A DNA stretch of 64,000 nt from Cheiracanthium punctorium (GCA_038373885.1 JAWZYV010011897.1:62001-126000); one strand, 5' to 3'; counted from the stretch's first letter, positions 42,965 to 53,905 are shown. Translations and numbers: made by a program. Notes: generated by a model from the letters alone, not told the origin.

Positions 42965-43144
42965 ATGGATTGGCTTCCATATTCTCCCGATCTGACTCCT
43001 TGTAACAACTTTGTGTGGGGCACACTGAAAGACAGTATATACCGGAACCCTCCCAACAGGCTGGACGAGCTCGAATCGCCGATTTGTATGGCACGTGAAT
43101 CTACTCCCGCAAAAATATTACCAGCTGTGATGGCAAATTTATAG
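42965..43144 (+). pseudogene. mariner transposase C-terminal fragment
   Basis: An open stretch of 59 codons ends in TAG. It contains the third catalytic block, PYSPDLTPCNNFVWGTLKDS, followed by YRNPPNRLDELE. The family's acidic residue after TPC is asparagine here, so catalysis would fail. Upstream coding (42840-42960) is shifted and broken. The downstream end before the TIR is plausible for the natural C-terminus. Confidence 0.65.
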
Positions 43145-43370
43145 TTTGTTTGCGCCATCTCTGTATATGTCGAATAGTGCTTGTTTGAAAAAGATTGTGT
43201 TGTGACTGCTTACAGAGAATGGAATGAGTTTGTACTTATACATAACGATCGTCGATCGATTTTGAAATACAACACGCCATCTGTTAGCAGTGACGTACGT
43301 AAGCTGAGGGGAGGGGGGGTTGTCTAACCCCTTCTTGCCGAATATTTTTTTAACATAAAATCCTTAAATA

Positions 43371-44785
43371 CACTGCTGGCCACCCAAATTGCAACACCAA
43401 GAAAAACAAGAGATATCACAACAAAATTTATTGTGTAGATAACATGTTGACCAAGTAACAAATGATTAAATTTACAGCATTCTATGAAGCGTGGTTCCTG
43501 CCAAAATCAGTACCCAGAGTAGCCGCCGTTGTTGGAGATCACAGCTGCCACACGCCTCGGCATTGATTCAAAGAGACTTTGAATGTGTTCTTGGGGTACA
43601 GCAGACCAAGCAGCTTCCACACGTTGCCAAAGTTGATCTGGTGTGACAGCTGGGGATGAACTCTGGGTCAGTCTTTGAGCAACCATGGACCACATGTTTT
43701 CTATCGGCGAAAGATCCGGAGAGCGCGCCGGCCAGGGAAGCAATTCAATCTGGTGATTGACGAAGAACCCTTGGACAATGCGTGCCACGTGTGGCCGTGC
43801 ATTATCCTGCTGAAATATGGCTGTTGGCAAGCCCTGAAGGTAAGAAAGGACAACTGGCTCCAACACCTCGGAGATGTAGCGCTGGCTGGTTAAAGTACCG
43901 GCAATGCGTACTAGAGGAGTGCGAGAGAGATATCCGATACCGCCCCATACCATAATACCCGGTGCAGGACCAGTGTGACGGTGCATAATGCAGCTGTTCA
44001 GCATCCTCTCTCCACGGTGTCTCCAGACTCGAATCCGACCGTCGTGGTGTTGCATACAGAAGCGTGACTCGTCAGTAAAGAGAATTTCATTCCATTCTGT
44101 CGTCCACATCCTTCTTTCATCGCACCATTGGCGGCGGAGACGTCTGTGGTTCCGCGTCGTCAGAGGTAGACAAAGCAACGGACGTCTTGCGGACAGACCA
44201 TTCTGCTGTAAACGACGTCGAATGGTACGCGCAGACACTGGATGATGCGTTACAGACTGAATCTGCTGTGATATGGTTCGTGATGTGACTGAGCGGTCCG
44301 TCACTGCCATGCGTACAATCTGCCTGTCATCACGTGACGTGGTGCACTGAGGTCGATGCGGTCGATCACGTCTGTCCGTCGTACCCTCCTGCACCCAACG
44401 ATCACATATCCGCATCACAGTTGTTTGGTTTCGTCCAATACGACGACCGATTTCCCTGAAAGATAACCCACAATCTCGGTATGCCACTATCCTTCCTCTG
44501 TCAAACTCGGATACTTGATCAAAAGATGATCTTGTTTCCTACGAGGCATAATTTATCGTTTTTTTTTTTGAAAAAAAAGCAAGAAAAACACAATTGCTGT
44601 ACTTGAAACCGTCGAAATCTCCAAGCCTTAAATAGCGCTTTGAGGTGGCGCCACAGGCGCGCTTGATGTGCGTCTGCGCTGAAATTCTAATCATTTGCAT
44701 ATCTCACCTCAGCTAATGCATGTTGTAAATTTCATATTATTTGCATGCTTCCTTCAGGGTGTTGCATTTACGATGGCCAGCAGTG
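43371..44785 (-). mobile_element. Tc1-like transposon, copy 2 (inverted, inactive)
   Basis: 1415 bp with the same TIRs as the 14.4-kb copy, and TA at 43369-43370 and 44786-44787. It is in the opposite orientation to copy 1, 29 kb away. Confidence 0.9.
43507..44549 (-). pseudogene. Tc1-like transposase with early frameshift
   Basis: It matches copy 1 almost residue for residue but has lost one base after codon 6 (at 44531/44532). The natural ATG at 44549 therefore reads into a stop after about 20 codons. The remaining frame is open from 44487 and keeps FTDES, QQDNARPH and SPIENMW. Differences from copy 1 include an extra Thr in PLTTRNH and Val for Asp in LEPVVLS. It is inactive unless a downstream start is used, which would remove most of the first helix-turn-helix. 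Confidence 0.88.
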
Positions 44786-45032
44786 TATATAATTTTGATG
44801 GTAACTATTTCGTCTTTTAACATTAAGATTGCATGCAAAACTCTTCCTCTCTTTAGAGGAAGTCTGTATACGCCACTGTCTGTTAGCAAATTGTAACCAC
44901 TATTTCGAAACTTCTGTGTAAATTTTTACGGGTTACATAATAAACATACCGTTTGCTGCATTCATTTCTTGATCTTTGTTTTTGAGATTTTTAATATTGA
45001 AATCAGGGTGTTATTTACTGGACAGACTCTAT

Positions 45033-45940
45033 ATAGATAGTCTTTATATGTAGTTACACTGATCACTGAGTTACTGATTCACTGAGTCCATCACGCAATT
45101 CCGGTTCAACACTTCAAAATAAAATTTTACCACCATGACAAAAAAAAATAAATAAATAAAAAAATAAATTAAGCAGGAAGAAAGTAATAACATTCTATCC
45201 GTTTGTATGATGGGCTGGAAATTTTTCATAATTATGCCAAAAAAAAAAAAGTACATAGAAAACCACTAGGCTGCTTTAAAAGTCTGAAATTTCACCCGTT
45301 GCCAAAATTTAAGCAATGTTTCGTAATTTTCAGCTTCTTACTATGTCAGAGAAAAAGTTAATCATTTGCGTGACAAAATTAAGTATTGCAAGTGATATTG
45401 GCGTCATTATTGATGCCACTGTTATCAGGCTTTGAAGAGAATATTGCGATTCCCATTCGTTTGAAATAGTTTTCCGAGATTACCCAGTTTAATTTTTTAA
45501 TTTTTAATTTTTAATTTTTTCACAAATGAAATGATTTCCTCTGCATGAATAATCGATATATGAGGACTGTTCCCAGCAAAACGAAATCTTCCGAATACGA
45601 CAAGTTTCCTTATACGCGAAAACAGATTCCGAACGTTTTGAGAAATGCAAGCAATCCCTACTTTGGATCCCTACCCGAAATATTCAAAGGAGAGACATTT
45701 TTGTCGAATGTTTTTTCTAGTGCCCCTTGTAATTTCCTTCAAAGTGGGATTTATCATCTAGTTCTACTATATGCTGATCCCTGATTCACGAACTCTGTCA
45801 CAATACCGGTTCAACCACTCCAAAACAAAACTTTTACCGTCATTATTCCAAGCAAATTAAAAAGTTATTGTCTAAAAACGAAATAAAATTCACACCGGTG
45901 GTGCGATCGGCTTAAAATTTTCCATAATTATGAAAATATG

Positions 45941-46020
<80 letters not shown>

Positions 46021-46170
46021 CAAACTGCACTATTTAAAAACTCTAAAAACCCACCCGTTCCATAATTGTAAACAATTTTTCGCTATTTCCAGCTTCATTT
46101 CGTGATACGCTTTGAATATATAGCACTTCATATTTAAAATATGAAAGTGTTTCAGATTTTTACGACTTTG
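45033..46170. other. no gene recognised; contains a TA microsatellite
   Basis: AT-rich DNA. (TA)n with AATA interruptions occupies about 45943-46020. A 79-codon frame at 45545 has no recognisable domain. Confidence 0.5.
45943..46020. repeat. (TA)n microsatellite
   Basis: Nearly pure TA dinucleotides over about 78 bases with two slips. Confidence 0.9.
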
Positions 46171-46178
46171 TGTTTTAA

Positions 46179-46343
46179 CAGGGGCGTAGCCAGGGGGGGT
46201 GGATATCGGAATATATTCCCCCCGAAATTTTTGGATTAGTGATGAAATTCCGTCTATTTATACACATATACGTTCATGTCCGCCCCCGAAAAATTTTCCA
46301 GGTGCATATCCCCCTCCGAAAATTTTTCCTGGCTACGCGCCTG
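46179..46343. mobile_element. hAT-type MITE with 8-bp TSD
   Basis: CAGGGGCGTAGCCAGG...CCTGGCTACGCGCCTG, 165 bp, with TGTTTTAA at 46171-46178 and 46344-46351. Confidence 0.82.
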
Positions 46344-46351
46344 TGTTTTAA

Positions 46352-46453
46352 TGCAAGATTTTAATAGCTGTCTTCATTCTCTTTCTTAGAAATAATCTCC
46401 TGAAAATTTTAATCGATCCATAAAATTCTGTACCTATTTTTAAAGAACATTGT

Positions 46454-46491
<38 letters not shown>

Positions 46492-47228
46492 TAATATTTC
46501 AGGAATAAAAGGCTAGGATAGCGTTTTGGGAACACTGTATAACGTTAAATATACTGTCAACGGCAATTTGGGAACTATTAAATAAACATATTTTTACGAA
46601 GGTAATCTATCTATTAGTACTATTTTACTATATCACAGCAACTTTTTACTTCCCCTTCTCTGCTCGGTCTGCCTTTTGCTGCGAGAAGGTTAAAAACATA
46701 AATTCGAAAAAAGTCATGTAAAACATTTCATCTTGGAAATAAAATCTCGCTCTCAAAAGCCCGAAGATAAAACATTCTTTTGAAAGTATCCTCTTCACCT
46801 TATCCCGTTTATTCACGAAGAAAAAGAATTTGTTTTCAAAGTCACGAGCGTTTTCTTTTTGTGTACTTTATTTTTATTTTTTCCCCCCTTTCTCGATACT
46901 TTTGTCTTTTTCATCTAGTCTAAAATCAATATGAACCTTTAGAGCCTCATGAGATTTCAAAAATTCGTTTATTTTATTCTTCGCTTTCTTTCTTTCTTTT
47001 ATTATTTTCTTCTTTTAAATATTTATTTATTTTGCCACCCCCCCCACTCCATTTTTTGGATTCTTTTGACTTTCTTCTAAAATCATTTGTGTTTATCTGT
47101 GTGCACCAAATCACTGATAAGGTTAATATTTTTCCCGTCTGTGTATATTTTTGAAAAAAAAAAAAAGTTAAGGAATTTGTGGTAAATGAGTTCTTCAATT
47201 CTGCTAAGAGTCAATTAAAAAAATTCAG
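46352..47228. other. no gene recognised
   Basis: AT-rich, with a (TA)n run at about 46457-46489 and polypyrimidine stretches. No coding signal was seen. Confidence 0.5.
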
Positions 47229-47232
47229 TTAA

Positions 47233-47739
47233 CCCTTTAACGCGCAGTGTTCCCGCTCTGGGAACACCAAACTCTGACGTTTTGACTGTTGCCAGTCACG
47301 AAGAATAGATTTGATTTCTATAACAATAGTTGCGGCTGACATAGCTCCACGAGAATCCTTTACTTTTTAGCACGTCATTTCCCGTAAAAAAATGGTCACG
47401 ATTCTTTTTAACAGCACTGACATCTGCCGAAAAATGGAAGAATGCGGGAACAGCTGGATAGATTGCCCAATGCTGAAAAAAGGGCTGCCGTTGCCATCGC
47501 TCGACTTAACTACCAGCAAGATGGCGGACGATCGAAACGTCCATCGCGTGCCACAGATCTAGAGGCCCACAGATCGACAGCTGGCTGTGCCGGCACAGCC
47601 AGCTGCGTCAAAAAAGGGTCTCTAGATCTGTGGCACGCGATGAACGTGTCGATCGTCCGCTATCTTGCTGGTAGTTAATTCGAGCGATGGCAACGGCTGC
47701 CCTTTTTTCAGCATTGGGAAAGGGTTGCGCCTCAAAGGG
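47233..47739 (+). mobile_element. piggyBac-like palindromic MITE, copy E
   Basis: TTAA at 47229-47232 and 47740-47743. The left end is CCCTTTAACGCGCAGTGTTC and the right end is TTGCGCCTCAAAGGG. 507 bp. The palindromic centre CTGGCTGTGCCGGCACAGCC is intact. A 78-codon frame (47442-47678) runs through the core. It looks incidental, because it crosses the palindrome. Confidence 0.85.
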
Positions 47740-47743
47740 TTAA

Positions 47744-48079
47744 GAAAAAAGATAGTTAAAAATATTTTAGAGTTAAGGGTAAGTTTGAAGTAAATCAAAA
47801 ATTAACATCGCTACTTTTTTTTTCTTTCTTCATTTTTTAAATACCTTTTAGAAGATTAATTAAGCCGTATGAACGAGGACTTGTGTTGCCAATACTGCAA
47901 TGCATCTAATAAATAAAATTGAATATCTTTACCTTATTCAATACGTTACATGAAAACCCTAACGTGTTTTTTAAATGAACAATTTTTAAAAAATTGTTAG
48001 ACTTGTGTATTCAATTTTTTTAAATCTCCCAGTGTTCTTTACAATATAATTTAATGAATGATTAAACTTATCAAATTTC
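47744..48079. other. no feature recognised
   Basis: AT-rich flank between the piggyBac-like copy and the module array. Confidence 0.4.
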
Positions 48080-48585
48080 TTTTGTGCTCTTCATCGTACA
48101 GCAAATTAACTTTAATATTGTATAAGAAAAGTTTTTTGCAGCTGAGTAAACTATCAACGATACACACTCCAAAATCTATGCAGATTGTGTGACCGTGACC
48201 TATTATATACATACCCAATTTGTGTCCAATTGAATGCACTGTTTAGACGCTACCGCACTTTCAGGAATTTCCGTACATAGTCCATAATGTAAAAGAAATC
48301 TTTTTCGTAGCCCTATATAAAAAAAAAAAACTATAAGTCCTACACACACCAAAATCAATACCGCTCTTGCGATGGTGATCTGTAATATCTATACCAAATT
48401 TGAGCTCGATCGAATGCACCGTTTAGGAGCTATCGTATTCATTCACACACACACATACATCTTATAAAAATAGAATAAATTAATTCGGAAAACCTCAAAA
48501 CTTGTAATACACCGAAATCTCAGCGTCGAATTTTTCCATCATTACAATACTTTTTTCACATAGTACATGTTCAGAAAGTAAAACT
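48080..48585 (-). repeat. terminal-hairpin module element, copy 3
   Basis: On the minus strand the degenerate hairpin (48549-48580) is followed by ATTGTAATGATGGAAAAATT, TCGGTGTATTACAAG, CTATTTTTATAAG and (TGTG/TATG). Two modules with a 180-base period follow: GAATGCAC at 48412 and 48232, each near ACAAATTGGG- or TCAAATTTGG-type blocks and TAGGGCTACG. Confidence 0.7.
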
Positions 48586-49649
48586 GAAACTGTCAACTTC
48601 ATTTAGGTAATTCAGTTTTGTAAGCACACTGTGCACAATACTTTCGATACTAAAATGGTTTCAAAACTCAAAATAAAATTATCTGGCATCACTGCACTGT
48701 CAGATAACCAATCATGAATTAGCCTTTTACAAAATATACATAATCAAAATAAACAATCGACTATGCTACGTTTATTACAAAAAATCTGATGTGGACACCG
48801 CATGACTTCCTTGAACTTCTCGACTATGTTCGGCGATTTCTTGACAAATATAGGATATATCGCCAAACTGGTTTCAGTTTCGGGATTATCTTTTTAGCTC
48901 CAAATTTGGCTACATTTCACCGAAAGTCTCAGAGCTTGGCAATTCTGGGCAGGAAATTAGGTATGACCTGATACGAGCAATGGCTGTCTATAGACTTTGA
49001 TGTATTGAAAGTTCTTTTGTTGACCATATAAATAAACCACCCTATCAAAAAGGAAGGTGCACACCCTACTAGCAATTTTGTTCGGGCCTTCACCGGCCAC
49101 GTAGCCTTGAGCCGATGAGAAGGAATCGGGCCGTTCACTTTGAAAGTGCTCGGATACACGCAGTTCATGTCCCCTCGGACGTGGAGACGTCCGAAGTAGT
49201 CTAACCGTTGAGTTTTCATCGGTTTGGACACGGATATAGGGAACCGGCCCGTTCACTTTATGCATGAGGCTGGCCAAACACCAGAGTGAGCATCACTTTT
49301 CGATAAGTTCTTATGTGATGTTGACATGCATTTAACCCTTTCCGTCCCTACGATGCAATTCGAATGATAACATTCACAAGTGTTTTACAGATTTCTTTTA
49401 TCTTTGAAATGTATTTGTAATTACATTTTTCTTATATGATAATGCAGTGCAGAAGCAATACAGTATAGAAGAAATACACTTTTACTACGCGGCGCATATG
49501 CATGCATGTAGGTCGTCGTATACTCCATCTATTTACGTATATAGTCGTACTATATACGTAACGATACTATACGTTAACGTACTATAGTCGTATACTCCAT
49601 CTACGTATGACGTTATATACGAATGTTACATGTTCGATTTGTTTTAACT
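48586..49649. other. mostly unrecognised
   Basis: At 49080-49265, a GC-richer part has two related blocks (TCGGGCCGTTCACTTTGAAA and CCGGCCCGTTCACTTTATGC). Frames of 100 and 106 codons overlap there in different frames on the minus strand. No domain was recognised. Confidence 0.4.
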
Positions 49650-50335
49650 AGTCCGAGTACATAGAACTCTAAACTAGAAGACGGGAGGTGTCTGGTTCAA
49701 AACCAGGTCGCATCCACCGACCTAACCGTTCGGAGTTTTCCGTGTTTTCCACTGAAATTTAGCGTAAATACTGGTCAGGACACCTTAGAAAGACCCCCCA
49801 ACGGAGGGCACCCCATCTACAGGCCTAGATCCCCCGTGTAGATAATTGGTCTTAACCCTTTAACGCGCAGTGATCCCGCTCTGGGAACACCAAACTCTGA
49901 CGTTTTGACTGTTGCCAGTCACGAAGAATAGATTTGATTTCTATAAAAATAGTTGCGGGTGACATAGCTCCACGAGAATCCTTTACTTTTTAGCACGTCA
50001 TTTCCCGTAAAAAAATCGTCAGGATTATTTTTAACAGCACTGACATCTGCTGAAAAATGGAAGAATGCGAAAACAGCTGGATAGATTGCCCAATGCTGAA
50101 AAGGGGCAGCCGTTGCCATCGCTCGACTTAACTACCAGCAAGATGGTGGACGATCGAAACACGCGCTGGCTGTGCGCGCGCACAGCCAGCTGCGTCAAAA
50201 AAGGGTCTCTAGATCTGTCACACGCGATGAACGTTTCGATCGTCCGCCATCTTGCTGGTAGTTAAGTCGAGCGATGGCAACGGCTGCCCTTTTTCAGCAT
50301 TGGGAAAGGGTTAATCCCAGAAGAACTCGCTTTAA
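49650..50335 (+). mobile_element. tRNA-derived SINE (family 1), split by piggyBac-like copy F
   Basis: B-box-like GGTTCAAAACC at 49694-49704, then GACCTAACCGTTCGGAG, CAGGACACCTTAGAAAGACC and GTGTAGATAATTGGTC. After the insertion it resumes TTAATCCCAGAAGAACTCGC. The uninterrupted relative at 62.5 kb reads GATAATTGGCCGTAATCCCA, which confirms the break. Confidence 0.75.
49856..50310 (+). mobile_element. piggyBac-like palindromic MITE, copy F
   Basis: TTAA at 49852-49855 and 50311-50314. The left end is CCCTTTAACGCGCAGTGATC. The right end is CATTGGGAAAGGG, about 15 bases shorter than in copy E. The palindrome centre is altered to GCTGTGCGCGCGCACAGC. Confidence 0.82.
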
Positions 50336-50399
50336 CTAGTATTTTGGTAATGTCTGTACGTAGGCATGCTGCATTTGCGATCTAGTTTGATTAAATTTG

Positions 50400-50990
50400 A
50401 GGGACGTCTGTTCGTATGCATGTATTTATGTACGTATATGCTTGTGTAATTCGATTAACTCAAAGAGGAATAGCCGAAGAAATTTCAAATGAATAGTTTG
50501 TTTACAGAGTTATATGAAAGACTTTCGGTGCATTAAAGTCTATGGACATGCCTTTCACATTAAAAATCCCTGAACTATCTCTGCTTAGCTCATGCCCAAA
50601 ATATTGCCAACTGTCCCCAAGCTTGGTAAATTTAGGGGCAATATTACAAATTTTGGCACTAAAAATATATTCATATAAAATAAGTACGTATCTCGAATAA
50701 AAGTAAAAACTGTTAGCCATAGAATATTGAAATTTTGTATTTAAGACTGTCGTAACATTTGGTTCTGCACTTTCATTTTTGATTACAATCCACTGGCTAG
50801 GGTCACTATTTGGGTCATGCTTAAAATCTCGCCGTTTGTCGCCAAGCTGACGAACAAAAGAAAAACGCCAATTTTTCAGCCAGGAATAAGTTTTCAATGC
50901 TGAAATCTCATCCTGGTGATATGTCTTACGCTTAACGAGATACTGAAGTATCGCATTTCAGTTTCCAATATATTTAAATAGAGTGCATCA
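50400..50990 (+). repeat. terminal-hairpin family modules, copy 4 (no hairpin)
   Basis: GACGTCTGTTCGTATGCATG, TTCGATTAACTCA, then two modules with TTGAAATTTTGTATTTAAGA, CGTAACATTTGGTTCTGCAC and CTCGCCGTTTGTCGCCAAGC. They match 8.0-8.7 and 11.6-12.3 kb. Confidence 0.6.
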
Positions 50991-52383
50991 AGAATGCGTA
51001 AAGCAGCCATACAAGAAAATTGTGTAGTTCACATCAGAACTTTTTTTTTTAATGATAGGAAATCGACTTTCCGAAGTTTCTTGAATTAGCTTACAATTTA
51101 AAAAAGATTATTGACCACTGGAACCTATGGAACTAGCTTACAGTTTTGAAAAATAGGTTTTTTTTAAAAAGCATAGACCATAAGCTATAAGATCGGTATA
51201 ATAATTTTTAAAATAAAGTAAATTCCAAAAATTTTTATTGAAATTATTCTACACAAAATATATCATACACATAATTTACAAAAGAAGTATTTTCTTTGAG
51301 TTTTGCAGCAGCATCTTCAAACATCTTATTTTATGAGCAGCTTCTAGGAGAAAAAAAAAAGGAAATTTTTAGAACTTAATTTACACAAAGAATAGGAAAT
51401 GCAGAGTAAGTCTGCTTCATATGTTTTTTTACATAATTTCTATATCAGGGATTTCCAACCTTTATATTACTTCAACTCCCTAGAAAACGTTTTTTTCTGA
51501 ATAGACCCCTGCGTTTTCCCCAACACATCGGTATCTCGAAAAATTTTCCCAATGCACTCACTTCCCCAACACATCGGTATCTCGAAAAATTTTCCCAATG
51601 CACTCACAAAGACAGCAAAACATTAAGTGAAAGAAATTTTTCATGTGTCCGGCAGTAGAACAGTTGGTTAAGATCAGTTCCCATTGGAACTCCGAAAGGG
51701 AAGCAGCACCTGCTTGGCCAGTGCCTAGAAAGGTAAACTCCTTTCTCGACTGAAGCTGGCATAAACCGTGTACGCTGTAGGGAATTGATGCACGAAAAAT
51801 GTGTTATGACTTCAATGTTTTCGATGTTCAATCCATATCTCTCTTTGGGGTACCAATTCAGCTCTTATGTCATCCAGCTGTCATCTGAAATTGGTCCAAA
51901 ATTTAGGAGGGAGACCCGGGATAAGACGGTATTCCCCTTACTGGTGATCAGCAAAAAGAAAGCTGCCCAATTAAGGCCATTTTCGTTTTATATAAAGGAT
52001 CTGATCCCGCTCTGTAGTTGGCCAGAGGGTTTCGAAGCAACAATAACAATTTTCATGTTCTGCGTTTGTAGAATTTACCACGATTCAGACTGCAGGATGC
52101 AGAAAATGACCCCAAAGACGGATTTTTACATATCCCTTCTTTTTTCAACTTTTGAATCCTCTGAAGTCTTATTTGATGTCAGTTTGTTTGTTTGTGTTGT
52201 GATGGCAGCGCTAAGGGTGGGCGATCATCCTAGTATGAGGGTTATCGTAAAATGTAATTTTTTAAAATATAATTCCCAAATTTTGTACATCACCTCATTA
52301 GTGTATGGGAATGCTTTTGTACGAGGGTCATATAAAAATGTAGAAAGTGTAACTTTTTGAAAATTAACGAGAGGAATTTTTTT
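50991..52383. other. unrecognised, with a perfect 46-bp tandem duplication
   Basis: A unit starting TTCCCCAACACATCGGTATC is repeated exactly at 51516-51561 and 51562-51607. A 191-codon frame at 51785-52360 has no recognised domain and ends beside a mariner-type TIR. It may be leftover element interior. Confidence 0.5.
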
Positions 52384-52495
52384 AACGGAGTCTTACTTCC
52401 GACCTCATTTTGAACACTTTTCTCAATTTACGCTGTCCACTTATCTCTAATAGATAACGATTTAAAGCCCGTTACCACCTTTTTGGGACACCCTG
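52384..52495 (-). mobile_element. mariner-type right end fragment
   Basis: Reversed, it starts CAGGGTGTCCCAAAAAGGTG and carries AGAGATAAGTGGACAGCG and GACTCCGTTAA. It is homologous to 35294-35394. TA follows at 52496-52497. Confidence 0.6.
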
Positions 52496-52497
52496 TA

Positions 52498-53345
52498 TCA
52501 GTCTGGTTTATAGTATCCACAGGTTCTGAAATCATCATTAACCAGTGTTCTGCTTAAAAAAAAAAAAAAAAACAGTGGTCTACTTTAAAAAAGAAAAAAA
52601 AATCACTGTATTTACATATAGTATTTCTAAGCTAATCTAAATTCATCAACGCGGGTTTCGAAGTTTATAAAGCGAAACAAAACAGTCGTTTGAATATCAA
52701 ATCAATGCTGTACAGCTTCTCATTTCCATAACCCTAAAAATCTGCGCTTTATGCCTTTGGAAACTATCTTGGCGAGTAATCGCATCGTTTGGCTTTTTTT
52801 TTTTTTATGGTCAACGGATGCAAATAATCGGTACTTATTTTACCGTCGATAATTCACGCCAACAAGTTTTTACGCCAAAGGATTGCAATGCACTACATTG
52901 TAACAATGAATCTGACGTATTCCACACGCACACGAAATCGCTCTTTTTGGCTGACTGGCTGTAAAATACATAAGTACCAAATAGGCTTGTTTTGGTCGGA
53001 AGTATGATTTTTTTATTAGATTCAATGTATTCAAGAATTTACCCGTATATTTTAAAACTAAAAAGCGATTAACTGTATGAACTAGTGTAAATTACACACT
53101 GTACGCCGTGTAAAGATAGGAAATAGATACTAATAAAAAATAGTGCTATTCCATTAGTGCTGTGCAACAGTATCAAGAGAGAAAAAAATAATTACAGAGA
53201 TTTGAACTTATACTTTACTTATATTAGACAATACTATATTAAAAATGTCAAAAATTTGTTACAAATGATAGTTACACGTACCAATATAGACTAATTACCA
53301 CCAAAAAACTTCTTCAGTTTTTTTCGTCTCCTATTCTTATGAAAA
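52498..53345. other. no gene recognised
   Basis: AT-rich, with A-runs near 52557-52606. No element boundary was identified. Confidence 0.4.
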
Positions 53346-53905
53346 CAAACATGGCGTCTGCCGGTAGATACTCGGATGTTGCCATCGCTCGACTGTTGCA
53401 TGAACAGAGCGCATGCGCCAATTTTCATCGGCTCAATGCCGCTCGGCCGTTATGCGGGCCGAAATTTCTTTTCAGTTCAGCGTATTTTGATCAAATTTAG
53501 GCATATGGCCCGATAACTCAGGCCGGATATCGTTCCGATCATCGTTTTATGGGTACCGGACCGATCAGTGTCTGCCGCATACATAACAATCATCGTTTTT
53601 AGATGGAATTCCGTGTCTGGGCCGAGTACCGAATTTCGGTGAGCGATGAGTTGCGATGAATGCCGGTGGTTGGCCGAGCAGAAACTGGGAATTGTTGCTT
53701 GTAGGGCAACTAGATGTTATAAAAGTCCTAAATGCAAAATCTTTATATTTCATGCTAATCGATTAATCTTATGTTAGGATGTACAACATACGCACAGATG
53801 TCACACTGAAACTAGTCAAAATGGATTCAGGGAGAAGGATTCATGGAGTCAGGGACGGTCAAAATGGATTGCACACACAAAAGAACACTGGTGAAATAAA
53901 TTAAG
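53346..53905 (-). repeat. terminal-hairpin family copy 5, partial
   Basis: On the minus strand: AATCCATTTTGACTAGTTTC, GTGACATCTGTGCGTATG, GCATTTAGGACTTTTATAAC and ATCTAGTTG. These follow the order of the copy at 6.2/8.1 kb. The GC-richer remainder (53346-53690) is not explained by that family. Confidence 0.45.

Larger units (their letters stand above)
43288..44878. mobile_element. hAT-type element interrupted by Tc1 copy 2
   Basis: Starts CAGTGACGTACGTAAGC and ends GTATACGCCACTG. An 8-bp duplication TCTGTTAG lies at 43280-43287 and 44879-44886. After removal of the Tc1 at 43371-44785 only about 176 bp of non-coding DNA remain, which matches the size of the other hAT MITEs here. Confidence 0.7.
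42774..45030 (+). mobile_element. decayed mariner-like transposon carrying nested insertions
   Basis: About 95-bp TIRs: the left CAGGGTGTCCAGCAAATAAT and the right (reversed) GAGTCTGTCCAGTAAATAAC. Both continue to GCAGCAAACGGTATGTTTAT. TA lies at each side. The right part of a transposase gene remains at 42965-43144. A hAT-type element (43288-44878), itself holding a Tc1 copy, splits the body. Confidence 0.72.

Noticed and set aside
42643..43158. 171-codon minus-strand frame
   Set aside because: Antisense to the mariner transposase relic and its TIR; shadow frame.
51785..52360. 191-codon plus-strand frame
   Set aside because: No domain or homolog recognised, no start context or introns visible, and it abuts a mariner-type TIR; probably chance or decayed element interior.
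35292..52497. Possible 17-kb Maverick/Polinton between inverted ends
   Set aside because: No DNA polymerase B, integrase, ATPase or capsid-like frame is present between them, and the ends are TA-flanked mariner type.
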